From NCBI RefSeq assembly GCF_017566145.1, contig NZ_JABFCL010000002.1:62001-126000 (forward strand): a stretch of 64,000 nucleotides of DNA, in the 5' to 3' direction. Positions 9,788 to 17,960 of the stretch are shown here, in pieces. Within the stretch, counting starts at the first letter, position 1. The number at the start of each line of letters is the position of its first letter. The notes under the pieces are model-generated. The model saw only the letters and a program-made list of their open reading frames with translations. It did no database searches and had not been told where the DNA came from. A program made the translations under genes and the position numbers. This DNA is from Bittarella massiliensis (ex Durand et al. 2017). Its GTDB lineage: Bacteria > Bacillota > Clostridia > Oscillospirales > Ruminococcaceae.

Positions 9788-10948
9788 TTGGCAGATAAAC
9801 GCGATTACTACGAGGTTTTGGGCGTCTCCAAAAGCGCCAGCGACGACGAGCTAAAAAAGGCCTACCGCAAACTGGCGAAAAAATATCACCCCGACCTCAA
9901 CCCCGGCGACAAAGAGGCCGAGGCCCACTTCAAAGAGGTCAACGAGGCATACGAGGTGCTCAGCGACTCTGCCAAGCGGCAGCGGTACGACCAGTTCGGC
10001 CATGCCGGGGTGGACCCCAACTATGGCGCCGGCGGCGCTGGTGGGGCCTATACCGGCGGCTTCGGCGGGTTTGACGACCTGGGCGACATCTTCGAGAGCT
10101 TTTTCGGGGGAGGCTTTGGCGGCGGCGGCCGCGGCCGCCGCCAGAACCCCAACGCCCCCCGCCGGGGCGGGGACAGCCACATCAACGTGGTGCTGGACTT
10201 CTTCGAGGCCGCCCACGGCTGCACCAAGACCGTAGAGGTGCAGAAACAGGAAGCCTGTGACGAGTGCGGCGGCACCGGTGCGGCCAAGGGCACCACCCCC
10301 AAGACCTGCCCCGACTGCGGCGGCACCGGCCAGGTGACGGTGGGCCAGCGCACCCCCTTTGGGGTGATCCAGTCCACCCGGCCCTGCTCCCGCTGCGGCG
10401 GCACCGGCCAGATCATTGAGAAACCCTGCTCCAAGTGCCGCGGGAGCGGCCGCAAGACCGTCACCCGCAAGGTGGAGGTAAAGATCCCCGCCGGCATCGA
10501 CGACGACCAGACCATTGCCATGCGGGGCTATGGGGACGCCGGGTACAACGGCGGCCCCAGCGGCGACGTGATCGTGGTGGTCTCGGTCCGCCCCGACCCC
10601 CTGTTTGAGCGGCGGGGCTTCGACGTCTGGTGCGACGTGCCCATCAGCTACTACACCGCCGTCATGGGCGGCGAGGTGGTGGTCCCCACGGTGCACGGCA
10701 AGGTCAAGTACCAGATCCCCGAAGGGACCCAGCCCGGCGCCACCTTCCGCCTCAAGGGCAAGGGCATCCAGTACCTCAACGGCCGCGGGAAGGGCGACCA
10801 GTACGTCAAGGTCACCATCGAGGTGCCCAAGCGCCTCAACCGCGAGCAGAAGCGGGAGCTGGAGGAGTTCGAGCAGTCCCTCTCCATCGAGCAAAACTAC
10901 GAAAAGCAAAAGAGCTTTCTCGAGCGCATCAAAGACCTCTGGAAGTAG
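9788..10948 (+). CDS. dnaJ: Chaperone DnaJ (Hsp40)
   Basis: 386 residues from TTG 9788, supported by AGGTGG six bases upstream. J domain at residues 1-70 with the catalytic HPD ([10 protein letters not shown]), then a Gly/Phe-rich linker with an unusually long Gly-Arg stretch, then four zinc repeats [24 protein letters not shown] and CSKCRGSG, and the C-terminal substrate/dimer domains. It delivers clients to DnaK and stimulates its ATPase. Unlike grpE and dnaK it appears to have its own promoter. A strong terminator ends the heat-shock region. Confidence 0.97.
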   Translation: MADKRDYYEVLGVSKSASDDELKKAYRKLAKKYHPDLNPGDKEAEAHFKEVNEAYEVLSDSAKRQRYDQFGHAGVDPNYGAGGAGGAYTGGFGGFDDLGDIFESFFGGGFGGGGRGRRQNPNAPRRGGDSHINVVLDFFEAAHGCTKTVEVQKQEACDECGGTGAAKGTTPKTCPDCGGTGQVTVGQRTPFGVIQSTRPCSRCGGTGQIIEKPCSKCRGSGRKTVTRKVEVKIPAGIDDDQTIAMRGYGDAGYNGGPSGDVIVVVSVRPDPLFERRGFDVWCDVPISYYTAVMGGEVVVPTVHGKVKYQIPEGTQPGATFRLKGKGIQYLNGRGKGDQYVKVTIEVPKRLNREQKRELEEFEQSLSIEQNYEKQKSFLERIKDLWK

Positions 10949-10959
10949 AGGCCTCCGCA

Positions 10960-10995
10960 CAGGGTCCCGGCCATTTGGCCGGGACCCTGTTTTTT
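10960..10995 (+). terminator. Rho-independent terminator after dnaJ
   Basis: CAGGGTCCCGGCC / GGCCGGGACCCTG perfect 13-bp stem, ATTT loop, then TTTTTT. Confidence 0.95.
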
Positions 10996-11485
10996 CGCCC
11001 GCGTCTCCTCTGGGCGGAGGGCGTGGGCAAAGGGGGCTGCCCAGCGGTGACAGCAAACCGGCGGCGCGGCCATTCACAGGGGGGTCTGCCCACTCCTGTT
11101 TTGCACGGCCTCGCAATATGGGGCGTCCGGCGGTAGAGAGGGGAAAGGGACCAGGCAGGGAGGGCGGTGGAGTTTTCGGGAAGGGGGGCTGGCCGGAGAG
11201 AGGGGGAAGAGGGGGTCTCCGGCGAAGAAGGCCCCCTCTCCCCGCAGAAGGGAGTTTGCCCAGCAGCTTGGCAAATCGTTTTTACCTAAAATGAGTCCTC
11301 CTTTTGTCAAGAACGGGAAGACCCATGCAATGTAGATGACCCCACAAAAGGGAGGTAAAGGGTTGGCCGGTTTTTCAACATCCTGCATGAATTTTTGGAG
11401 AGATGCAAAATACAGAATACAAAAATTTGTACAAAGGAACAAATTTCGCCCCATTTTTGCCGCCCACTTTCGGCGCGCCCTCCCC
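10996..11485. other. 490-base stretch without a gene
   Basis: GC-rich on the left, distinctly AT-rich from about 11280 to 11460. The only long frame (126 codons, minus strand, 11074-11454) has no ribosome site, an atypical composition and no recognisable motif. I see no RNA gene. The segment ends at the promoter of the purine operon. Confidence 0.5.
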
Positions 11486-11515
11486 TTGCTTTTGGGGGAG
11501 GGGCTGGGGTATACT
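11486..11515 (+). promoter_or_regulatory. Promoter of the purine riboswitch operon
   Basis: TTGCTT (11486-11491), 18-base spacer, TATACT (11510-11515). The riboswitch aptamer starts 13 bases downstream. Confidence 0.65.
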
Positions 11516-11528
11516 CGTGGTGTCGCTG

Positions 11529-11598
11529 GTTGCTATATAATACCCGAATATGGCGGGTAGTTTCTACACTTCACCGTAAATGAAGTACTATGGCTAAC
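11529..11598 (+). promoter_or_regulatory. Purine (guanine-class) riboswitch aptamer
   Basis: All conserved parts are present: TATAATA entering P2 (TACCCG/CGGGTA) with the loop AATATGG, joining segment GTTTCTAC, P3 (ACTTCA/TGAAGT) with loop CCGTAAA, and ACTATGG returning to P1. The specificity base between A and T in ACTATG is C (C74 in xpt numbering), the guanine/hypoxanthine class; adenine switches have T. After P1 a long GC-rich inverted repeat (about 11604-11645) follows without a T-run, so the control mechanism is not a standard intrinsic terminator. Confidence 0.93.
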
Positions 11599-11734
11599 TT
11601 CTCACCGGCCGGGCGGAGCTGTCTCTCCGCCTCCGCCGGCCGCGTGCGTGTTGTGAGTTGTCCATTTAGTGACTGCCGACGAAAGCTGCAGAAACCAAAA
11701 CAACAACCCGAAACGCGAAAAGAGGAGGAAAACT

Positions 11735-13075
11735 ATGGGACAGCTGTCGAAATTTTTCGGCCTGCGCGAGCGAAAGACCTCGGTCAAGACCGAGGTGATC
11801 GCCGGACTCACCACCTTTATGACCATGGCGTATGTGCTGGTGGTGCAGCCCAGCGCCATTGTGGGATTTGGCGCGGTGCCGGCCATCGTCGACATCAACG
11901 GAATTTCTGTATCCAAAGAGGCCGTCGTGGTCACCTGTGCGGTGATCAGCGGCCTCATTACTTTGCTGATGGGGCTTTACGCCAACATGCCCTTCGCCCT
12001 CTCCACCGGCATGGGCAGCAACTTCATGCTGGGGGCGCTGCTCCAGTCGGGCAGCATCTCCTTTGGGCAGATCATGGCGGTCATCCTGGTCTCGGGCCTC
12101 ATCTTCCTGGGGTTGTCGGTCTTCGGCATCCGCGATCTGATCGTGCGGATGATTCCCAAAAACATCAAGCTGGCCATCGGTTCGGCCATCGGCTTCTTCA
12201 TCGCCTACCTGGGCTTCAAAAACACCGGCATCGGGGTGTTTGAAGGGGGCATCGGGCTGGGCGATTTTCGCTCTCCTCCGGTCATCCTGGCGGTGGTGGG
12301 GCTGCTGGTCATCGCCGCCCTCACCGCCTTCAAGGTCAAGGGGGCCATCCTCATCGGCATCGTCGCCACCACCCTGTTGGGCATCCCCTTCGGGGTCACC
12401 ACCCTTCCCACCCAGCTCTTCAAGCTGCCCGACTTCAGCCAGGTGGGCAACCTCTGCTTCCAGTTTGACTTCACCGGCCTCTTCACCCCGGCCTTCATCG
12501 TGCTGATCTTCATCGCCTTCTTCGGCGACTTCTTCTCCACCCTGGGCACCGTGCTGGGGGTGGCGGGCAAGGCGGGGATGCTGGACGAGGACGGCAACCT
12601 GCCGGGCATCCAAAAGCCCTTCTTGGTGGACGCCATCGGCACCTGCGTGGGCGCCCTCACCGGCTGTACCACCATCACCACCTATGTGGAGTCCTCCTCT
12701 GGGGTCGAGGCGGGCGGCCGCACCGGTCTCACCGCCGTCACCACCGCCGCCCTCTTCCTCCTCTCGGTCTTCGCCGCCCCCCTGTTTTTGATGATCCCCG
12801 ACGCCGCCACCGGCCCGGCGCTCATCTTCGTGGGCTTTTTGATGATGGCCGACATCGGCAAGATCGACTTCTCCAACTTCTCCGAGGCATTCGGTCCCTT
12901 CGTGATGATCCTCTTTGTCATCTTCACCGGCTCCATCGCCAGCGGCATCGCCGCCGGCATCCTGGCCCACGTCTTCATCAAGTGCATCACCGGCCGCTTG
13001 AAAGAGGTCCATCCCGGGATGTATGTCCTCTGTGTGCCCCTTGTCCTCTACTTCCTCTACAACACCCCGCTGTAA
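11735..13075 (+). CDS. Purine permease, AzgA/PbuG-type NCS2 family
   Basis: 446 residues from ATG 11735, with GAGGAGGA upstream. It is a polytopic membrane protein with about 12-14 hydrophobic segments. Family marks are TTFMTMAYVLVVQPSA near the N-terminus, GMGSNF in TM3, and the substrate-site segment TTITTYVESSSGVEAGGRTG. These fit the hypoxanthine/guanine/adenine branch (PbuG, AzgA) better than xanthine or uracil permeases. A guanine-class riboswitch precedes it and adenine deaminase follows, so it probably imports purine bases when intracellular guanine or hypoxanthine is low. Confidence 0.9.
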   Translation: MGQLSKFFGLRERKTSVKTEVIAGLTTFMTMAYVLVVQPSAIVGFGAVPAIVDINGISVSKEAVVVTCAVISGLITLLMGLYANMPFALSTGMGSNFMLGALLQSGSISFGQIMAVILVSGLIFLGLSVFGIRDLIVRMIPKNIKLAIGSAIGFFIAYLGFKNTGIGVFEGGIGLGDFRSPPVILAVVGLLVIAALTAFKVKGAILIGIVATTLLGIPFGVTTLPTQLFKLPDFSQVGNLCFQFDFTGLFTPAFIVLIFIAFFGDFFSTLGTVLGVAGKAGMLDEDGNLPGIQKPFLVDAIGTCVGALTGCTTITTYVESSSGVEAGGRTGLTAVTTAALFLLSVFAAPLFLMIPDAATGPALIFVGFLMMADIGKIDFSNFSEAFGPFVMILFVIFTGSIASGIAAGILAHVFIKCITGRLKEVHPGMYVLCVPLVLYFLYNTPL

Positions 13076-13185
13076 GGCGGCGTAGAGCTCATCCGAACAC
13101 CCTGCGGAGAGAGACCGGCACCCGGGCGCCCCTTGCAGCGGGCGGCGGCCGGGGCCGGGGAAATGAGAAAAGGAGACCTGAAAAG

Positions 13186-14964
13186 ATGAAATACCAGCCC
13201 AAAGATAAGCGTGCCCTGTTGCAGGCGGCCCTGGGCCGCATCCCCTGCGACCTGGCCATCGCCAATGTCCAGTACGTCAACGTCTTTACCGGCGAGGTTT
13301 ACCCCGCCACCGTCTTTGTCCACCAGGGCTTTGTGGCCCACGTGGAGGCAGGGGACCCCCAGGCGGACCTGCACCTGGCCAAAGCAGTCTACGACGGCCA
13401 AGGCCGCACCCTGGTGCCCGGCTTCATCGACGCCCACGTCCACGTGGAGAGCTCGATGCTGACCCCCCGCAACTTCGCCGCCGCCGTCCTGCCCCACGGC
13501 ACCACCACTGCCGTCACCGACCCCCACGAGATCGCCAACGTCGCCGGGGAGGAGGCGGTTCACTACATGCACGACGCGGCTCTGGGTCTGCCCATGCGCC
13601 AGCTCGTCAACATCCCCTCCTGCGTCCCCTCGGTCCCCGGGCTGGAAAACGCCGGGGCCACCTTTGACGCCGGCACCATCCATCGGCTGGCCAAGCTGGA
13701 AAACGTACACGGCCTGGCCGAGGTGATGGACTTTGTCGGAGTGGTCGAGGGCGAGGAGCGGATGATGGAGATCATTGCCGCCGCCGAGGAGGAGGGACTC
13801 TACCTGCAGGGCCACCTCCCCCGCCAGACCGGGCGGATGGTCTCCGCCTACCGGGTGGGTGGTCCCTGGACCTGCCACGAGTCCACCACCAGCGAGGAAT
13901 CGGTGGACAAGATGCGCGCCGGCATCTATGTCGACGCCCGGGACTCCTCCATCTCCCGCAACGTCACCGCCGTTTGGGAGGGGGTCAAAAATTTCCCCTG
14001 CCTGGACCGGCTGACCTTCTGCACCGACGACAGAGAGGCCGACGACATCCTCTACGTGGGACACATCGACGATGTGGTCCGCCATGCCGTCAGTCTGGGG
14101 ATGGACCCGGTCCTGGCCATCCGCAGCGCCACCCTGCTGCCCGCCCAGGCCGCCCGGCTGGACAACCTGGGGGCGGTGGCTCCCGGCTATGTGGCCGACT
14201 TCCTGCTGCTGGACGACCTGCAAAACCTCCAGGTCAAGGAGGTCTTTACCGCCGGACAGAAGGTGGCGGAGGACGGGGCCCTGCTGGTGGAGATCCCCCA
14301 ACAGCCCCACCCATTCGAGGCGGTCAACTCCATGGACGTACCCGATCTGACCGCCGACGACTTTTTCCTGGCGGCCCCCGCCGGCTGTGGGGAACAGGTG
14401 GCGGTCAACGTGATGACCTACGGCGATATGGAGGTCTCCACCGCCGACGCCGTGGTGGAGACGCTGCCGGTCAGAGACGGCCGGGTGGACATCTCCGGCG
14501 ACAGCGATCTCTGTTACGCCATCGTCATCAACCGCTACGGGAACGGCACCCTGGCCAAAGGGGTGGTGCGCGGCTTCGGCCTGGAGCGGGGGGCCGACGG
14601 CTCCACCGTCTCCCACGACTGCCACAACCTGACCATTGTCTACAAGACCCCGGAGGACGGCTACGCCGTCTACAAAAAGCTGCGGGAGTGCGGCGGCGGC
14701 ATCGCCTGCGCCGCCGGGGGAGAGGTCCTCTGCGCCTTCCCCCTGCCGGTGGGCGGGCTGATGTCAAACCTCTCCTGGGAGCAGGTGGCGGCCCAGTCGG
14801 TGGCCATGAAAAAGGCCCTGCGCCAGGTGGGGCTGCAGCAGAAAAACCCCCTGCTGCGCATTGCCACCCTGGCCCTGCCGGTGATCCCCAAGGTAAAAAT
14901 CAGCGATTTGGGACTGGTGGACGTGCTCAAAAAAGAGTTGATGCCCCTCTTCCCCCAGGCGTAG
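13186..14964 (+). CDS. ade: Adenine deaminase
   Basis: 592 residues from ATG 13186, with AGGAGA nine bases upstream. It hydrolyses adenine to hypoxanthine and ammonia, feeding the guanine/hypoxanthine pool. The amidohydrolase metal motif DAHVHVESSML is near residues 85-95, with TTAVTDPHEIANV, LQGHLPRQTG and TFCTDDREADD supplying further metal or catalytic residues; the AdeC-specific C-terminal domain ends in the LRIATLALPVIP stretch. It is 110 bases behind the permease under the same guanine riboswitch, and a terminator follows. Confidence 0.95.
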   Translation: MKYQPKDKRALLQAALGRIPCDLAIANVQYVNVFTGEVYPATVFVHQGFVAHVEAGDPQADLHLAKAVYDGQGRTLVPGFIDAHVHVESSMLTPRNFAAAVLPHGTTTAVTDPHEIANVAGEEAVHYMHDAALGLPMRQLVNIPSCVPSVPGLENAGATFDAGTIHRLAKLENVHGLAEVMDFVGVVEGEERMMEIIAAAEEEGLYLQGHLPRQTGRMVSAYRVGGPWTCHESTTSEESVDKMRAGIYVDARDSSISRNVTAVWEGVKNFPCLDRLTFCTDDREADDILYVGHIDDVVRHAVSLGMDPVLAIRSATLLPAQAARLDNLGAVAPGYVADFLLLDDLQNLQVKEVFTAGQKVAEDGALLVEIPQQPHPFEAVNSMDVPDLTADDFFLAAPAGCGEQVAVNVMTYGDMEVSTADAVVETLPVRDGRVDISGDSDLCYAIVINRYGNGTLAKGVVRGFGLERGADGSTVSHDCHNLTIVYKTPEDGYAVYKKLRECGGGIACAAGGEVLCAFPLPVGGLMSNLSWEQVAAQSVAMKKALRQVGLQQKNPLLRIATLALPVIPKVKISDLGLVDVLKKELMPLFPQA

Positions 14965-14979
14965 AGGCTTCGATAGAAA

Positions 14980-15012
14980 AAAGAGGACTGGCTTTGCCAG
15001 TCCTCTTTTTTG
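14980..15012. terminator. Terminator after adenine deaminase
   Basis: AAGAGGACTGGC / GCCAGTCCTCTT stem with loop TTT and TTTTTT tail; A-run on the left lets it serve the convergent nucleosidase gene too. Confidence 0.92.
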
Positions 15013-15115
15013 CGGCGCAGAGAGGAAAGGCGCCCGCTGACCCTCCCCGCCGCCGGCCTTCCGCAAAAGCCACCCTCCGCAAATCAAACAGGAGGGGAAC
15101 TCCCCCCCCCTCCAG

Positions 15116-15799
15116 TTACGCCAGCCCTTGAATGACCCGCACCAGCAGTTCGGCGCTCAGTTCGGCGGCGCGGTCGGCAAAGTCCTCGTAGATGCTCTCG
15201 GCCTCGTCGTCGGCGGTGTCCGACAGCAACCGGATCACCCCGAAGGGCACCCCGTTTTTGACGGCGGTGTGGCCCACGGCCGCCCCCTCCATCTCGGCGC
15301 AGTCGGCGCCGGTGCGGGCGATGATGTCGGCCTTGACGGCACTGTCGCTGACAAACTGGTCCCCTGTGGCGACGACGCCCCGCTTGTAGCGCACCCCGCC
15401 GATCTGGTCGAGGCAGCGGCAGATCTGCGCCACCAGCGCCCCGTCGGCCTTGAGCACCGGGGTGTAGGGATGGCACTGGGCGAAGATGGAGGGGTCAAAG
15501 TCGTGGTAGAGCACCTGCTCGGCCACCACCACGTCCCCCAATCCCAGGTCGTCGGCCAGGTTGCCGGCAATGCCGGTGTTGAGCAGGGCGTCCACCCGAT
15601 AGCGCCCGCAGAGGATCTGGGCGCTGATGGCGGCATTGACCTTGCCGATGCCGCTGCAAGTCAGCACCACCTGCCGGTTCCCCAGCTGGCCCGAGAAGTA
15701 GGTGCCGCCGGCCACCACCTCCTCCTGCAGGTTTTTTAAGTTGGCCCGAATGAGGGCGATCTCCTTTTCCATTGCGCCGATGATCCCGATGGTCTGCAT
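15116..15799 (-). CDS. mtnN: 5'-methylthioadenosine/S-adenosylhomocysteine nucleosidase
   Basis: 227 residues from ATG (CAT 15797-15799); GGAGGAG lies seven bases upstream, and the longer frame has no similarity. The enzyme cleaves MTA and SAH to adenine plus thioribose sugars in the methyl cycle. It starts IGIIGAMEKEI, has NTGIAG, VATGDQFVSD, the ribose-binding EMEGAAV and the catalytic aspartate in LLSDTADDEA. The adenine it releases can be used by the neighbouring adenine deaminase, a functional link between two convergent genes. Confidence 0.95.
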   Translation of the reverse strand: MQTIGIIGAMEKEIALIRANLKNLQEEVVAGGTYFSGQLGNRQVVLTCSGIGKVNAAISAQILCGRYRVDALLNTGIAGNLADDLGLGDVVVAEQVLYHDFDPSIFAQCHPYTPVLKADGALVAQICRCLDQIGGVRYKRGVVATGDQFVSDSAVKADIIARTGADCAEMEGAAVGHTAVKNGVPFGVIRLLSDTADDEAESIYEDFADRAAELSAELLVRVIQGLA

Positions 15800-15849
15800 C
15801 TCTTGTCTCCTCCTGTTTTGCGCCCGGTGGGCGTCTGTCTCGTTTGAAA

Positions 15850-15855
15850 ATTGTA
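15850..15855 (-). promoter_or_regulatory. Extended -10 for the nucleosidase gene
   Basis: On the minus strand the sequence reads TGGTACAAT, an extended -10; no good -35 is visible. Confidence 0.4.
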
Positions 15856-15960
15856 CCATATCCGGCTGCATATTGGTACCCCGAACCGCCCATATTCAAG
15901 GGTGAAAAACACCGGGCGGCAGGGCGTGTCTCTGCGCCCCCAAAATGGGAGGAATTTACT

Positions 15961-16500
15961 ATGGAACTGCAAAACAGCCAGACCCACGACAACCTGTTGG
16001 CCGCCTTTGCCGGGGAGGCACAGGCCCACCTCAAATACCTGCTCTACGGCAAAAAGGCAAAAGAGCAGGGGTACGAGCAGTTTGCCGACCTCTTCAACCT
16101 CACCGCCGCCAACGAGCGCGCCCACGGCGAGATGTGGTTTGAATACCTCAAAGGGGGCGAGGTCCCCGGCGTCGCCGACAGCCTGGTGGACGCCGCCGAA
16201 AAGGAGCACTTTGAGTGGAGCGAGATGTACAGGGAATTTGAAAAGACCGCCAGGGAAGAGGGGTTTGTCGCCATTGCCGAGCGCTTTCGCCTGGTGGGGG
16301 AGATCGAGAGGAGCCACGAGGAGCGCTACAACCAGATGAAACAGAACCTGGACGGCGGCGAGGTGTTTCAAAAGCCCCAGGCCGAGACCTGGATTTGCAG
16401 AAACTGCGGCTATATCTGCACCGGGATGAAGGCGCCGGAGAAGTGTCCGGTCTGCCACTACCCCCAGAGCTATTTTGAGCTGGAGGGTGGCAAGCTGTAA
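15961..16500 (+). CDS. rbr: Rubrerythrin (diiron peroxidase)
   Basis: 179 residues from ATG 15961 with GGGAGGA upstream. Ferritin-like four-helix domain (about 1-140) carries diiron ligands in FAGEAQAHLKY, NERAHGEMW, EKEHFEW and EIERSHEERY. The C-terminal rubredoxin domain has two pairs, CRNCGY and CPVCHY, holding one Fe(Cys)4. It reduces hydrogen peroxide in anaerobes. It is divergent from the nucleosidase gene and followed by a terminator, so it is a single-gene unit; I did not find a clear PerR box in the 160-base intergenic region. Confidence 0.96.
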   Translation: MELQNSQTHDNLLAAFAGEAQAHLKYLLYGKKAKEQGYEQFADLFNLTAANERAHGEMWFEYLKGGEVPGVADSLVDAAEKEHFEWSEMYREFEKTAREEGFVAIAERFRLVGEIERSHEERYNQMKQNLDGGEVFQKPQAETWICRNCGYICTGMKAPEKCPVCHYPQSYFELEGGKL

Positions 16501-16517
16501 CCGATACCTGTCAACAG

Positions 16518-16548
16518 GGGAGGGGCCTGCCGGGCCCCTCCTTTTTTT
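16518..16548 (+). terminator. Terminator after rubrerythrin
   Basis: GGAGGGGCC / GGCCCCTCC stem around TGCCG, followed by TTTTTTT. Confidence 0.92.
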
Positions 16549-16580
16549 GATGCTGTGCACTGGCCGCCCACCGGGGAACG

Positions 16581-16589
16581 TGGTATACT
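16581..16589 (+). promoter_or_regulatory. Extended -10 for ybaK
   Basis: TGGTATACT, a TGnTATACT extended -10, 36 bases before the ybaK start; -35 not evident. Confidence 0.5.
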
Positions 16590-16624
16590 AAAGCCCGTGA
16601 CAGAGAAAGGGGAGGGGCGCGCCC

Positions 16625-17116
16625 ATGGGCAGGGAGAAAAAAACGGAAAAAACCAACGTGATGCGCATTTTGGAGCGGGAGGGGGTCCCCCACCAGACCC
16701 ACGCCTACGACCACCGGGACGGGGTGATCGACGGCCAGGGGGTGGCGGCCAAACTGGGGCAGGACCCGGCGCAGGTCTTTAAGACCCTGGTCTGCCGGGG
16801 CCACAGCGGCAGCTACCTGGTCTTTTGCATCCCGGTGGCCGCCGAGCTTGACCTGAAGGCGGCGGCCCGGGCGGCGGGGGAGAAGAGCGTGGAGATGCTT
16901 CCCGTCCGGGAGTTGAACCGGGTCACCGGCTACGTGCGGGGCGGCTGTTCCCCCGTGGGGATGAAGAAGCCCTACAAGACGGTGGTGGACGAGAGCTGTC
17001 TCCTCTTTGACACCATCCTCTTCAGCGCCGGTAAAATTGGTTTTCAGGTGGAGTGCGCCCCCGGCGACCTGCTGAAGCTGGTGGACGGTGTCACCGCAGA
17101 GATTGCTGTACTGTAG
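16625..17116 (+). CDS. ybaK: Cys-tRNA(Pro)/Cys-tRNA(Cys) deacylase YbaK
   Basis: 163 residues from ATG 16625. YbaK/EbsC proteins edit Cys mischarged onto tRNA-Pro. Family features: KTNVMRILEREGVPHQTHAY at the N-terminus, the conserved lysine in QVFKTLVCRG, and RVTGYVRGGCSPVGMKKPYKT, the G-G-x-S-P-x-G-x-K segment. A short intergenic stretch separates it from the next gene without an obvious terminator, so the two could be cotranscribed. Confidence 0.93.
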   Translation: MGREKKTEKTNVMRILEREGVPHQTHAYDHRDGVIDGQGVAAKLGQDPAQVFKTLVCRGHSGSYLVFCIPVAAELDLKAAARAAGEKSVEMLPVRELNRVTGYVRGGCSPVGMKKPYKTVVDESCLLFDTILFSAGKIGFQVECAPGDLLKLVDGVTAEIAVL

Positions 17117-17161
17117 TTATAAGACGATAATATACGATTTGTATTGATTGGAGGCGGGACA

Positions 17162-17926
17162 ATGGTGGAGCCGGGCAACCCCCAGCGCTTTGAGGAGGCC
17201 CGCCTGCTGGTGCAGGGGGGCGATCAGTTGCGGGCGGGGATCGGCACCCTGGGGGAGAAGAGCCTGCACGCGATTTTAAAAAACTACTTTGAGCCTGTGG
17301 GCGAGAACCAGGAGACCCGGGTCGGCGGCTTTGTGGCCGACATTGTGGGCAGTGAGGGGATTTTTGAAATTCAGACAAAGGGCTTTGACAAGCTGCGCAA
17401 AAAGCTGGCGGCCTTTTTGCCGGTCTGCCCGGTGACGGTGGTCTACCCGGTGGCCCAGCTCAAGTGGGTCAACTGGGTGGACCCCTTCAGCGGCGAGGTG
17501 GTGGCCCGCAACCGCTCCCCCCGCCGGGGACAGGCGGCAGACGTGTTTTACGAGTTGTATAAAATAAAGGATTTTTTACAAACTGAGGGGCTGCGGTTCT
17601 GCATCCCCCTGTTGGAGGTGGAGGACTACCGCCTCCTCGACGGATGGGACCGCGCCAAAAAGCGGCGGGCCACCCGCAGCGACCGGGTGCCCACCCGGCT
17701 GTTTGGCCAGGTGTGGGTCTCCAGCTGGCAGGAGTGGGGGGAGCTGATCCCCCCCGACCTGCCGCGGCTGTTCACCGCCAAGGACTACGCGAAGGCCGCC
17801 CGCCAGCGGCTGGAGATGGCCCGCCGGGCGCTGAATGTGCTGGCCTCCCTGGGGTTGGTGGAGCGGGCGGGGAAGGCGGGTCGGGCCTACCTCTACCAGC
17901 TGCCCGCAGAGATGGAAAACGGCTGA
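17162..17926 (+). CDS. Uncharacterised protein with a PD-(D/E)XK-like N-terminal motif and a C-terminal winged-helix-like region
   Basis: 254 residues from ATG 17162; GGAGG (17150-17154) lies seven bases upstream. Residues 20-75 read GTLGEKSLHAILKNYF, then RVGGFVADIV and IFEIQTKGFDKLRKKL. The order Glu - Asp - (Glu-x-)Gln-x-Lys fits a PD-(D/E)XK nuclease core, with the QxK variant seen in Mrr-like enzymes. VTVVYPVAQLKWVNWVDP follows. The last 75 residues (TAKDYAKAARQRLEMARRALNVLASLGLVERAG) look like a winged helix. I do not know a named family. No methylase or other restriction partner is nearby. Confidence 0.7.
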   Translation: MVEPGNPQRFEEARLLVQGGDQLRAGIGTLGEKSLHAILKNYFEPVGENQETRVGGFVADIVGSEGIFEIQTKGFDKLRKKLAAFLPVCPVTVVYPVAQLKWVNWVDPFSGEVVARNRSPRRGQAADVFYELYKIKDFLQTEGLRFCIPLLEVEDYRLLDGWDRAKKRRATRSDRVPTRLFGQVWVSSWQEWGELIPPDLPRLFTAKDYAKAARQRLEMARRALNVLASLGLVERAGKAGRAYLYQLPAEMENG

Positions 17927-17952
17927 GAGCGATTTGCTCTCAGCCGTTTTTT
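17916..17952. terminator. Bidirectional terminator, nuclease-like gene and MATE gene
   Basis: AAAACGGCTGAGAGC / GCTCTCAGCCGTTTT stem, loop GATTT, ending TTTTTT; the stop codon of the upstream gene lies inside it. Confidence 0.93.
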
Positions 17953-17960
17953 GCGCGGGG

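Noticed and set aside
11074..11454. 126-codon minus-strand frame between dnaJ and the purine operon
   Set aside because: No ribosome site, mixed composition and no known motif; lies over a promoter-rich spacer.
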